Position numbers and translations under genes: made by a program. The notes beneath the pieces are model-generated. The model was not told where the DNA came from. It was given only the letters and a program-made list of their open reading frames with translations, and did no database searches. Below are positions 44,521 to 52,550 of a stretch of DNA of 64,000 nt, piece after piece (within the stretch, counting starts at the first letter, position 1; every line of letters starts with the position of its first letter). This DNA comes from Deinococcus taeanensis (lineage in GTDB: Bacteria; Deinococcota; Deinococci; Deinococcales; Deinococcaceae): assembly GCF_020229735.1 (NCBI RefSeq), contig NZ_CP083458.1, positions 186,001 through 250,000 of the forward strand. The letters run 5' to 3'.

Positions 44521-44549
44521 AACATAGGAGCCACCCTGATAAGTGTCAA
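44521..44549 (-). promoter_or_regulatory. Promoter of the GH2 gene
   Basis: -35 TTGACA (44544-44549), 17-base spacer, -10 TATGTT (44521-44526), a near-consensus promoter with a leader of about 40 bases. Upstream, TGGCGCC 44588-44594 with GGCGCCA 44603-44609 forms a 7-bp inverted repeat that may be an operator or terminator. Confidence 0.8.
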
Positions 44550-44673
44550 TGAAATTCACTACAAAATCAGAGCAAGAGCCTCAGAGCTGGCGCCCAGAAA
44601 CAGGCGCCATCACGACTTTTGTCAGAGTTCCGTCAGAATTTACAGGTCCTCGTCAATTCCGATTTATCACAAG

Positions 44674-44679
44674 TAAACT
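44674..44679 (+). promoter_or_regulatory. -10 box of the 33-residue peptide ORF
   Basis: TAAACT, 7 bases before the ATG, in an AT-rich stretch. The -35 position at 17 bases reads GTCAAT, which is poor. Confidence 0.4.
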
Positions 44680-44686
44680 TGCGACA

Positions 44687-44788
44687 ATGAATCAAGTCAA
44701 AACAACGTTTCTGGATAAATTGTCGTGGTGGACGACTGCGACCTCGGACGAATCCTGCTGTGGAACCAACGCCAGACTTGACCAATGA
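44687..44788 (+). CDS. Candidate leaderless 33-residue peptide with a Cys-Cys pair
   Basis: An ATG 7 bases after TAAACT opens a 33-codon frame beginning MNQVKTTFLDKLSWWTTA and ending with DESCCGTNARLDQ. Codon use and base composition are far less G/C-biased than in neighbouring genes. The basic/aromatic first half, Ser/Thr-rich middle and paired Cys are reminiscent of secreted or modified signalling peptides, but there is no RiPP enzyme, transporter or processing protease beside it. It is flanked by a glycosidase gene and a carbohydrate-type regulator. It may be nothing more than an AT-rich spacer. Confidence 0.4.
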   Translation: MNQVKTTFLDKLSWWTTATSDESCCGTNARLDQ

Positions 44789-45049
44789 TGTGCTTGAAAT
44801 GAGAAATAACAGTAAACCGGGTACTCGGGCGCCTGGCTCCCCGGCAGCAGCAGTCAGATCCCTGCCAGAAGGCAGTCCCTTCAGTGGCATCGTCCGGCGT
44901 GCCCCAGCGCACCGGACTCTCTACCCGCCGGGATGCAGGCGCCGGAAGGAGGAAACGCCGCACCCACGCTGAACCGGGCTTCCATATAAGAGGATGGACT
45001 TGAGTCCGGTTCACACCTCTGGCCGGGTTTCCGCCTGCTGCTTCTCCCG
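44789..45049. other. Rest of the lower-GC gap between GH2 and regulator
   Basis: No gene recognised. A TATAAG string occurs near 44988 and an imperfect GGACT-AGTCC palindrome near 44994-45005. Confidence 0.4.
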
Positions 45050-46033
45050 TCAGGTGGAGACGCTGTGCCCGTCGTCTCCGGCTTCAGCGGCCTGGTCGCC
45101 GAAGTCGTAGGTGGTCCGCATCACGAGATCCTGCTCATAATGCCCGAACTTCCGGCCGAACAGGGTCAGCCCCCCGCAGTTCCGGGCGTCTGCGCGAACC
45201 TCCAGTCTCACCTTGATCTGCGGACGGGTCTGCAGCCCCAGGGCCTCCACCGTGAGATCCGACAGACGCTCACCGTCGATGAACGCCCCGTCCCGCGTGA
45301 CACTCCAGCGTTTGAGCAGCCCGTGCGTCGTCTGATCATCGCTCCACCAGGCAGGCGTGAGGTGCGTCCGCTGACCGCCGAAATCGCCGGGGCTGGTGTA
45401 CGTGCCGACCTCGTGGCCGTTGATCAGCAGCGTGATGTCCGACGGCCACTGCGGGTCGAACTGAGGCGCTTCCGAACACACCTCCATACTGAGTTCCACG
45501 GCGTCTGGGCGGGCACCGAACGGCAGGTTGTTCGGGAAGGTGTACTCCACCGAGCCTGCCCGGCCGAACCACAGAATCTGCGCGTACACGTGGTCCGGCT
45601 CGAACATGCTGCGCGGATTGTCCAGCATCCCGATGATGCGCGTCTCGGAGGCCAGGCCGCAGGTCGGCTGCGCGTCGATGTGGGTGTAGTTCCCGATGGG
45701 CATGGACACGGTGACCTGGTCCGGGTTGGACTGCACGTCCACGCCCGGCAGGCGGAACATCACCTCGTCGTACCGTTTTGAGCAAAGTTTCTGGGAACCG
45801 CGCGTCCCGGGCTCGTACTCGAACGTGATCAACCCCGCGGCATGCAGGTGGTTCAGATTGAAATTCACTGTCGAGTGCGGCAGGTTCAGCGCTTCGGCCA
45901 GTTCAGACACATTCATGACCTTCTGGGACAGCTGGCTGAGCAGCAGCAGCCGCGTCTCACTGGCGAGCGCCTTAAGCACGGCGAGCGCCTCCTGTCCTTC
46001 CAACCTCAGCACGCGACCTTCTGACCCGGCCAT
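45050..46033 (-). CDS. ArsR-family regulator with large C-terminal sensor domain
   Basis: A 327-residue regulator. Residues 10-80 form an ArsR-type winged helix (LASETRLLLLSQLSQ, NLPHSTVNFNLNHLHAAGL). The remaining ~240 residues form a beta-rich domain that ends in the family-specific PAWWSDDQTTHGLLKRW and DGAFIDGERLSDLT. That architecture is known from regulators beside glycosidase genes in Firmicutes, where the C-terminal part is thought to bind a carbohydrate. It has a GGAGGTGGCGG site at the Met of MAGSEGRV. It is likely to control the GH2 gene 0.6 kb downstream. It lacks the metal-ligand pattern of ArsR/SmtB. Confidence 0.87.
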   Translation of the reverse strand: MAGSEGRVLRLEGQEALAVLKALASETRLLLLSQLSQKVMNVSELAEALNLPHSTVNFNLNHLHAAGLITFEYEPGTRGSQKLCSKRYDEVMFRLPGVDVQSNPDQVTVSMPIGNYTHIDAQPTCGLASETRIIGMLDNPRSMFEPDHVYAQILWFGRAGSVEYTFPNNLPFGARPDAVELSMEVCSEAPQFDPQWPSDITLLINGHEVGTYTSPGDFGGQRTHLTPAWWSDDQTTHGLLKRWSVTRDGAFIDGERLSDLTVEALGLQTRPQIKVRLEVRADARNCGGLTLFGRKFGHYEQDLVMRTTYDFGDQAAEAGDDGHSVST

Positions 46034-46087
46034 CCGCCACCTCCGTGTGCCCCCGTCCGGGTTCTGCTTCCCGGAAGATAACAACTT

Positions 46088-46104
46088 CTCGCCGGAAGGG
46101 CGAG
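46088..46104 (-). terminator. Small hairpin after guanine deaminase
   Basis: CTCGCC pairs with GGCGAG around GGAAG, 27 bases past the deaminase stop and upstream of the ArsR-type gene. It could end the purine operon. Confidence 0.5.
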
Positions 46105-46130
46105 TCACGAGGCCCGGCAGGCCGCAGCAG

Positions 46131-47432
46131 TTACGCGCGGGTGTGCACGGCGTCCCCGGCAATCCAGACGCGCGCCACATCGGCAGGCGTCCCGGTGGCG
46201 AACGCGGCCGCCAGCGCCCGCTCGGCGCTGCTGGCGTGCCGGAACACGGCGTCCAGCGGCGTCCCCGCGTGGGGGGACAGGTGCACGGCGTCAAACTGCT
46301 GCCCGGGTTCAAAGGCCCCGACGTGCGGGAGGTCCAGGGCGTGGGCGCCGGCCTGCGTGGCGAGATACAGCAGGTGTGCCGGGCGCAGCGGCACACCGCG
46401 CTCGCCCATGAGATTCTGCAGGAAGTGCGCCTGCAGGCCCTCCTTGAGCAGCGAAAAGCCGGTGCCGCCGCCCACGTCACTGCCGAGCGCGACGTGCACG
46501 CCCGCGTGCAGGTGGCGGCGCAGCGGGAAAAAGCCGCTTCCCAGCGCCGCGTTGCTGCACGGGCAGTGCGCGGCCGTGCAGCGCGCGTCGGCCATCACGC
46601 CCAGTTCACGGTCGCTGGGGTGCACGTTGTGCGCCAGAACCGAATGCCGGCCGATCAGCCCCGCCTGCTCGTACGTCTCGAGGTAATCTCGCGCGCCGGG
46701 GAACAGCTCCCGCACCACCTGAATCTCGCGGGTGTTCTCGTTGATGTGGCTCGTGAAGCGCAGCCCGGGAAAGTCCCGCATCAGGGCGGCGCAGGCCTCC
46801 AGGATGCCTTCGGAGGCCGACAGGCTGAAGCGCGGCGTCACGGCGTACAGCGCGCGGCCCTGCCCGTGCCAGCGCTGAATCAGGGCCTTGCCTTCCGCGT
46901 AGGCGCGCTCCGGGGTGGTGTGCAACTCCTCGCGCAGCAGGCGGTCACTGACCACCAGTCCCGTCACGGCGCGCAGGCCGGCCGTCTGGGCCTCCTCGAA
47001 GAATTCGTGCACCGCGCCCGCGAAGTGCGAGCCGAACACCAGGGCGGTGGTGGTGCCGGCGCCCAGCAGGCCGCGGATGAAGTCGCGGGCCACGCCGCGG
47101 GCGTACGCGGCGTCCGCCATGCGGGCCTCTTCCGGCAGCGCGCACTGGTCCAGCCAGTCCAGCAGGGGCAGGCCCAGCCCCCCGATCACACGGACCTGCG
47201 GATAGTGCACGTGCGTGTCGACGAAACCGGGGAGCAGCAGCCCGCCGCGCAGGTCCGTCACAGGAACGTCCGGGTGCGCGGCGCGCAGGTCGCTGTACGG
47301 ACCGCGCGCGGTGATCACGCCCCCCTGCACGAGCAGCCCGCCGTCCTCCTCGGCGCGCAGGGCGTCCTCGTACGTGAAGGGACTGACAGGCGTGTGGAGG
47401 AACGTGGCGCGGTACAGGGTGGGGGAAGTCAT
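46131..47432 (-). CDS. guaD: Guanine deaminase
   Basis: A 433-residue amidohydrolase. Zinc and catalytic residues are in DTHVHYPQVR near residue 70, RFTSHINENTRE, LAHNVHPSD and ALGSDVGGGTGFS; PFTYEDALRAEEDG at the start also fits GuaD. It converts guanine to xanthine, which the xdhAB enzyme of the same operon oxidises. It is the last gene, with an ATGA overlap with xdhC. The site is AAAGGA before the ATG. Confidence 0.93.
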   Translation of the reverse strand: MTSPTLYRATFLHTPVSPFTYEDALRAEEDGGLLVQGGVITARGPYSDLRAAHPDVPVTDLRGGLLLPGFVDTHVHYPQVRVIGGLGLPLLDWLDQCALPEEARMADAAYARGVARDFIRGLLGAGTTTALVFGSHFAGAVHEFFEEAQTAGLRAVTGLVVSDRLLREELHTTPERAYAEGKALIQRWHGQGRALYAVTPRFSLSASEGILEACAALMRDFPGLRFTSHINENTREIQVVRELFPGARDYLETYEQAGLIGRHSVLAHNVHPSDRELGVMADARCTAAHCPCSNAALGSGFFPLRRHLHAGVHVALGSDVGGGTGFSLLKEGLQAHFLQNLMGERGVPLRPAHLLYLATQAGAHALDLPHVGAFEPGQQFDAVHLSPHAGTPLDAVFRHASSAERALAAAFATGTPADVARVWIAGDAVHTRA

Positions 47433-48298
47433 GGGGTCCTTTCGGGGGAGGTGGCGGCCGGAGCCGGGTCGAGCAGGGGCAGAAGCTGCGCCGCGACGCT
47501 CAGGGCGATAACGGCGGGGTGCTTGCGGTGCGGGCCGGTCATCAGCTCCGGCAGGCCGATGGGGGTGGTCACGCGGGCCAGGGCGCCGGGCGGGTGGCCC
47601 AGGTCACGCAGCTGCGCCTGAAACCGGGCCCATTTGGCGGCGGAGCCGATCAGGCCCAGGTGACCCAGGTCGGCGCGGCGCAGCGCCGCGTCAAGAATAG
47701 CGGCGTCTTCCGCGTGGTCGTGGGTGAACACCAGCAGGTGCGTGCCGGGTGGCAGGTCCGCCAGCACCTGTTCCGGAATGGGCGCGTGGTGCGGCTGGAC
47801 GTGCGCGACGGCGTCGGCCAGGCACGCGAGCCGGTCCGGGTGAAGTTGCGCGGCGCGGGAGTCAACCAGGTGCAGCGTCAGTGGGTGGCGGGCCAGCAGG
47901 CGCGCGAGTTCCAGGCCCACATGCCCCAGCCCGAACAGCGCCACGTGCGCGCGCGGCGCCAGGACGACGTCGAGCAGCAGGGTGACCTCACCGCCGCAGC
48001 ACTGCCGGCCGTACTCGTTCGGGGCGCGGTCCGTGAGGCGCAGCGTGAGGAGTTCCGGCCCGGCGGCGCCGCCCGTGAGAAGCTGCCGGGCGCGGTCCAC
48101 GGCAGTGGCTTCGAGATTGCCGCCGCCCACCGAGTCCCAGGTGCCCCGGGCGCTCACCAGCATTTTGGCGCCGGCCTCGCGCGGCGCGTGCCCACGGACA
48201 CCGACCAGCGTCACCAGCACGGCGGCCTCGCCGCGGGCATGCAGGGCGTTCAGGGCGGCCAGCCAGGGCGGGCCGGGCGTCAGGGCGCGCGCGTCCAT
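47429..48298 (-). CDS. xdhC: Xanthine dehydrogenase accessory protein
   Basis: A 289-residue XdhC/CoxI protein. The N-terminal XdhC domain holds REAGAKMLV and the Cys-Cys motif QCCGGEV; the C-terminal part has a Rossmann fold (VALFGLGHVGLELA, then LGLIGSAAKWARF). It receives the molybdenum cofactor, helps its sulfuration and inserts it into XdhB. I used the Met of MDARALTPG, which overlaps the 72-residue ORF by 19 bases. A longer frame is open upstream but lies wholly inside that ORF. Confidence 0.9.
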   Translation of the reverse strand: MDARALTPGPPWLAALNALHARGEAAVLVTLVGVRGHAPREAGAKMLVSARGTWDSVGGGNLEATAVDRARQLLTGGAAGPELLTLRLTDRAPNEYGRQCCGGEVTLLLDVVLAPRAHVALFGLGHVGLELARLLARHPLTLHLVDSRAAQLHPDRLACLADAVAHVQPHHAPIPEQVLADLPPGTHLLVFTHDHAEDAAILDAALRRADLGHLGLIGSAAKWARFQAQLRDLGHPPGALARVTTPIGLPELMTGPHRKHPAVIALSVAAQLLPLLDPAPAATSPERTP

Positions 48299-48498
48299 TC
48301 CAGCGGCAGCAGGTCCATGGGGCTCAGGGGCAGCTCGTCGTCCCATTCCAGCAGGGCCAGCGCCTCGGCGTCCAGTTCACCGTCCCCCAGCAGGGCCGCG
48401 CCGCCCGGTGGCAGGTCGGCGTGCAGCAGGGCGAGGTCAGCGGCGTTCAGGGCGGACGCGGGCAGGGGCGTGGTGATGCGGCAGGCGGGTTCAGTCAT
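48280..48498 (-). CDS. 72-residue protein of unknown function in the xanthine dehydrogenase operon
   Basis: An acidic, Leu/Asp/Glu-rich 72-residue protein that I do not recognise. It starts MTEPACRITTPLP and contains HADLPPGGAALLGDGELD, then an acidic helix around EALALLEWDDELPLSP. It overlaps xdhB by 8 bases and xdhC by 19. Being embedded by overlaps on both sides argues that it is translated. A role in cofactor loading or enzyme assembly is only a guess. Confidence 0.65.
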   Translation of the reverse strand: MTEPACRITTPLPASALNAADLALLHADLPPGGAALLGDGELDAEALALLEWDDELPLSPMDLLPLEWTRAP

Positions 48499-50845
48499 GG
48501 CTCAGTTCCTTGGCGGGGTGGGCGGCGCGGGCGTGGTCCAGCGCCCAGTACACGGCTTCGGGGGTGGCGGGTGAGGCGAGAAGCACCACGTGCCCGGGCG
48601 GGCCGAACGCGGCGCACGCCTCACGCAGCGCCTCACGGGCAGAGATGGCGAGCATCAGGGGCGGTTCGCCCACGGCTTTGCTGCCATACACCACGCCCGT
48701 CTCGGTGGCCTGCTCGAGCAGCGTCACGTTGAACACCCCGGGCAGTTCGGAAAAGGACGGAAGTTTGTACGTGCTGGCCGCCTGCGTGAGCAGCCGGCCC
48801 CGTCCGGGACCGCTGGAGTCGTCCCAGCGGAGTTCCTCCAGGGTCAGCCACCCGACGCCCTGCAGGTACCCGCCTTCAACCTGCCCCAGGTCGATCAGTG
48901 GGGAGAGGCTGTCACCCACGTCGTGCAGCAGGTCAGCGCGGCGCACGCGGTACGCGCCGGTGAAGCCGTCCACCTCCACCTCCGTGACCGACGCGCCGTA
49001 ACTGAAGTACTTGAACGGTTCACCCTGCATCGCCACGCGGTCCCAGTGCAGGCCCGGCGTGCGGTAGTACCCGGCGGCCCACAACTGCGTGCGGCGGTGG
49101 TAGGCATCATGCACGAGTTCCTCGAAGGTGACCCCGCGCTCAGGGTGCCCGAGGGGGAACACCTGCCCCGCCTGGAAGCGCACGTCGTCCGGATGCACGC
49201 CAAGCCGGCCGGCCGCCACCTCGGAAAGGCGCGCGCGAATCTGGTCGCAGGCGTCCTTCACGGCGCCGCCGTTCAGGTCCGCGCCGCTGCTGGCGGCGGT
49301 GGCGCTGGTGTTCGGCACCTTGTCCGTGCGGGTAGGGGCCAGCCGCACGCGGCCAGGCGGGACGCCCAGGGCGGTGGCGGCCACCTGCAGCATCTTGGTG
49401 TGCAGGCCCTGGCCCATCTCGGTGCCGCCGTGGTTCACCAGAACCGACCCGTCCTTGTACACGTGCACAAGGGCGCCCGCCTGGTTGTACGCCGTGAAGT
49501 TGAAGGAGATGCCGAACTTGACCGGGGTGACGCTCAGTCCGCGTTTCACGTGCGGGTTCGCGGCGTTGAACGCCGTCACTCCGGCCTGGCGGGCGTGAAA
49601 GTCACTGCTGCGCAGCAGCTGAGTCCACAGGGCGTGCAGCCGTTCGGCGTGCCGCACCGGCTGTCCGTACGGGGTGCATTCCCCGGGCTGGTAGAAGTTC
49701 CGTCGCCGGAGCTCGCTGGCGTCCAGACCGAGTTGCGGGGCCACACGGGCAAGGAGGTCCTCGGTGACCAGCATGCCCTGCGGGCCGCCGAACCCCCGGA
49801 AGGCAGTCTGGGACGTCTTGTTCGTCCGGGCGATGCGGCCATGCGCTTCCACATGCGGAATAAAGTACGCATTGTCGATGTGGCACAGGGCGCGCGCCAT
49901 GACCGGTTCGGACAGGTCCAGGCTCCAGCCGCCGTCACTCGTAAGGGTCACCTGCAGCGCCGTGAACCGGCCCTCCGTGTCGAACCCGGCCTTCCACGTG
50001 GCGTGGAAGGGGTGGCGTTTGCCGGTCAGGGTCATATCCAGCGTGCGGTTCAGGCGCAGCCTCACCGGCCGGCCCGTCAGGGTCGCGCCGAGCGCGGCGA
50101 TGGCGGCAAACCCGTGCGGCTGCATCTCTTTGCCACCGAACCCGCCGCCCATGCGCAGGCACTGCACGGTGACGGTGTGCGCCGCGACCCCCAGCACGTG
50201 CGCGGTGATGTCCTGCGTTTCAGTCGGGTGCTGGGTGCTGGCCTGAATAAACACCTGCCCGGCCTCATCCACGTGGGCGAGCGCGGCGTTGGTTTCCAGG
50301 TAGAAGTGCTCCTGGCCGCCCAGCTCGAATTCACCCTCAAACACGTGCGCGGCCTGCGCAAAGCCGACCCGCACGTCCCCACGGCGCAGGGTGGACTGCG
50401 CGCCCTGGAAAGCCTGGGCCTCGATGGCCTCGCGCACGGTGATCAGGGACGGCAGCGGCTCGTACGTGACCTGCACAGCGGCGGCGCCCTGCCGGGCGGC
50501 GTCCTCGGTGTCGGCCAGCACCCAGCACACCGCGTGACCGTGGTACATCACCTCGCTGGGAAACAGCGGCTCGTCGCCCTTCACCCCGGCGTCATTCACG
50601 CCCGGCACGTCCGCAGCAGTCAGCACCCGTGCCACACCCGGCACGAGCAGCGCCGCGGCCGGGTCGATCCCCAGCACCCGGGCGTGGGCGTGCGGCGCCT
50701 GCACCGGCCACGCGTGCAGCAGGCCACTGAGGCGCACGCCGAGATCATCGGTGTACAGCGCCTGCCCGGTCACGTGCAGGGCCGCGCTCTCATGCGGCAG
50801 GGCCTCCCCCACCACGCTTCCCTCAGGGCGGTCATGCAGGCTCAC
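48491..50845 (-). CDS. xdhB: Xanthine dehydrogenase, molybdenum-binding subunit
   Basis: A 784-residue large subunit of the xanthine oxidase family. Landmarks: HVTGQALYTDD near residue 20; the MCD-binding blocks GGGFGGKEMQ and FRGFGGPQGM; NHGGTEMGQGLHTKM; TSATAASSGADLNGGAV; and the C-terminal GSKAVGEPPLMLA with the Glu that acts as general base. It oxidises hypoxanthine/xanthine to urate. The start is a GTG with a GTGA overlap with xdhA. Confidence 0.95.
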   Translation of the reverse strand: MSLHDRPEGSVVGEALPHESAALHVTGQALYTDDLGVRLSGLLHAWPVQAPHAHARVLGIDPAAALLVPGVARVLTAADVPGVNDAGVKGDEPLFPSEVMYHGHAVCWVLADTEDAARQGAAAVQVTYEPLPSLITVREAIEAQAFQGAQSTLRRGDVRVGFAQAAHVFEGEFELGGQEHFYLETNAALAHVDEAGQVFIQASTQHPTETQDITAHVLGVAAHTVTVQCLRMGGGFGGKEMQPHGFAAIAALGATLTGRPVRLRLNRTLDMTLTGKRHPFHATWKAGFDTEGRFTALQVTLTSDGGWSLDLSEPVMARALCHIDNAYFIPHVEAHGRIARTNKTSQTAFRGFGGPQGMLVTEDLLARVAPQLGLDASELRRRNFYQPGECTPYGQPVRHAERLHALWTQLLRSSDFHARQAGVTAFNAANPHVKRGLSVTPVKFGISFNFTAYNQAGALVHVYKDGSVLVNHGGTEMGQGLHTKMLQVAATALGVPPGRVRLAPTRTDKVPNTSATAASSGADLNGGAVKDACDQIRARLSEVAAGRLGVHPDDVRFQAGQVFPLGHPERGVTFEELVHDAYHRRTQLWAAGYYRTPGLHWDRVAMQGEPFKYFSYGASVTEVEVDGFTGAYRVRRADLLHDVGDSLSPLIDLGQVEGGYLQGVGWLTLEELRWDDSSGPGRGRLLTQAASTYKLPSFSELPGVFNVTLLEQATETGVVYGSKAVGEPPLMLAISAREALREACAAFGPPGHVVLLASPATPEAVYWALDHARAAHPAKELSHD

Positions 50846-52260
50846 GCGCCGACCTCCGTGCGGGCGGACGCCCAGTAGAATTTCAGCAGGCTCTGCTCGA
50901 GCATGGCCGCCCGGTACGCGGCACTTGCGCGGTGGTCACTCAGGGGGGTGCCCGTGGCGCCCAGCACCCGCGCCGCGCGCCGGACCGTGTCAGCCGTCCA
51001 GGGCTGCCCTTCCAGGGCCGCTTCCGCTTCCAGGGCGCGCAGCGGCGTGGCCGCGACGCCGCCCAGGCCGATCCGGGCGCGGGTCACGACGCCGCCGTCG
51101 AGGGTCAGGGCGTAGGCGACCGCCACACTGGAAATGTCGTCGAAGCGCCGCTTGGTGATCTTGTGAAACCCCGTCAGGGGGGCCAGGGGCCGCGGAATCC
51201 GCACCGCCTGGATCAGCTCGCCCGGGGCGCGCACGGTCTGGCGGTACCCGCTGAAGTACGCGCTGAGCGGCACGGTGCGCGCCCCGAGCGGGCCCACCAG
51301 TTCCACGCTGGCGTCCAGGGCCAGCAGGACCGGCGGGCTGTCCCCGATCGGGGACGCCGTTCCCAGGTTCCCGCCCAGAGTCGCGGAATTGCGGATCAGC
51401 CGGGACGCGAACTGCGGGAACCACTCGGCCAGCAGCGGCACGCGCCCCGCCAGGCGGCGCTCCAGGTCGCTGAGGGTCAGCCCCGCACCCAGGCGCACAA
51501 AGGCCGGGTGTTCCTCGAACACCCGCAGTTCCGGCAGGGCGTCCACCGCCACGGTCACGGCGGCCCGCGCGCGGCGCAGGTTCACGTCCACAGCCCAGTC
51601 GGTGCCGCCGGCCAGGACCTTCGCGTCCGGGTGGGCGGCCAGCAGGGCCAGCGCCTCACTCAGCGTACCGGGCCGGTGAAAGGCGCCGTCCGCGGCCTGG
51701 AGCAGGGTCCGCGCCGGGCCGGGCGCCGGCAGGCTGCGGCGGGCCGCCAGCGGGTCCGCAGGGTCAGGGTCGCCCAGCGCGTACGCCGCGTCCTGAATGG
51801 GCCGGTACCCCGTGCAGCGGCAGAGGTTGCCGCTCAACGCGTGAATATCAAAGCCGTTCGGGGCGCCGTGCTCCCCGGGTTGCCGGCCGGGCCGCAGATA
51901 CTCGGCCGTCATGCTCACCACGAATCCCGGGGTGCAGTACCCGCACTGCGACCCGCCCCGCACGGCCAGTTCGCGCTGCGCCGGGTGCAGGGCCGACGGG
52001 GACCCCAGACCCTCGGCAGTGACCACCTCAGCGCCGTCCAGAGCGGGCAGCAGGGCCAGGCAGGCGTTCACGCTGTCCCAGCGGGTGCCGCCGTCCGGGG
52101 CTGGCCGGGCGACCAGAACCGCGCACGCGCCGCATTCGCCTTCGGCGCAGCCTTCCTTGCAGCCGGTCAGGCCCTGGGCGCGCAGCGCGCCCAGCAGCGT
52201 TGTGTGTGCCTCGCAGTTCAGGTGCCTCGGGGCCCCGTTGATCGTCAGTGCAACCTGCAT
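50842..52260 (-). CDS. xdhA: Xanthine dehydrogenase, iron-sulfur/FAD subunit
   Basis: A 472-residue small subunit. The plant-type 2Fe-2S domain has CKEGCAEGECGAC, and the second 2Fe-2S domain has CGYCTPGFVVSM and LCRCTGY. The FAD-binding domain has LAGGTDWAVDVN and NSATLGGNLGTASPIGDSPP, with a CO-dehydrogenase flavoprotein C-terminus. Together with XdhB it forms the complete dehydrogenase. It is the first gene of the purine operon. It starts at an ATG with AAAGGAGGAG. Confidence 0.95.
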   Translation of the reverse strand: MQVALTINGAPRHLNCEAHTTLLGALRAQGLTGCKEGCAEGECGACAVLVARPAPDGGTRWDSVNACLALLPALDGAEVVTAEGLGSPSALHPAQRELAVRGGSQCGYCTPGFVVSMTAEYLRPGRQPGEHGAPNGFDIHALSGNLCRCTGYRPIQDAAYALGDPDPADPLAARRSLPAPGPARTLLQAADGAFHRPGTLSEALALLAAHPDAKVLAGGTDWAVDVNLRRARAAVTVAVDALPELRVFEEHPAFVRLGAGLTLSDLERRLAGRVPLLAEWFPQFASRLIRNSATLGGNLGTASPIGDSPPVLLALDASVELVGPLGARTVPLSAYFSGYRQTVRAPGELIQAVRIPRPLAPLTGFHKITKRRFDDISSVAVAYALTLDGGVVTRARIGLGGVAATPLRALEAEAALEGQPWTADTVRRAARVLGATGTPLSDHRASAAYRAAMLEQSLLKFYWASARTEVGA

Positions 52261-52299
52261 ACTCCTCCTTTCTCCTCGTCAGTGTGAGTCAACGCGCGC

Positions 52300-52319
52300 C
52301 CTTCCCACGCCAGGGAAGG
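52300..52319. promoter_or_regulatory. Inverted repeat upstream of xdhA, possible operator
   Basis: CCTTCCC pairs with GGGAAGG over 6 bases, 40 bases before the xdhA start. A TTGACT lies between it and the gene, at 52287-52292 on the minus strand, but no good -10 follows. Confidence 0.4.
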
Positions 52320-52470
52320 TGCACATGGTTCACGCCGGACGTGAGGTCAGGGGCGGGCCGCCGGTTATCCATGCAGAACGACAGCCTGGTTGTTCGTTGG
52401 CTCAGGATAATGCAAATTCGCCGCCCTGTCAGCCCGCAGCGCCGTACACGGTGACTGCGGAGTGGACTGC

Positions 52471-52476
52471 TATGCT
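52471..52476 (+). promoter_or_regulatory. -10 box before the DUF808 micro-ORF
   Basis: TATGCT, a good -10, 8 bases before an ATG. There is no clear -35 element (ACGGTG at 17 bases). Confidence 0.5.
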
Positions 52477-52484
52477 GCCGTGCA

Positions 52485-52550
52485 ATGCGTCACCTTGTCA
52501 TGACCCGGTTGCGTTCAGCCCGTCCTGAAGTCCGCGGAGGGCGCGCGTGA
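52485..52550 (+). CDS. 21-residue micro-ORF overlapping the DUF808 gene start
   Basis: The ATG lies 8 bases after TATGCT. The peptide is basic (MRHLVMTRLRSARPEV, then ending GGRA) and its TGA overlaps the GTG of the next gene in a GTGA junction. GGAGGG inside the micro-ORF serves the downstream start. This is the fourth and longest case of this layout. Confidence 0.5.
   Translation: MRHLVMTRLRSARPEVRGGRA

Noticed and set aside
45050..46480. Extension of the ArsR-type regulator to 476 codons
   Set aside because: The extra part overlaps guaD and has no family character. A good ribosome binding site precedes the Met at 46033.
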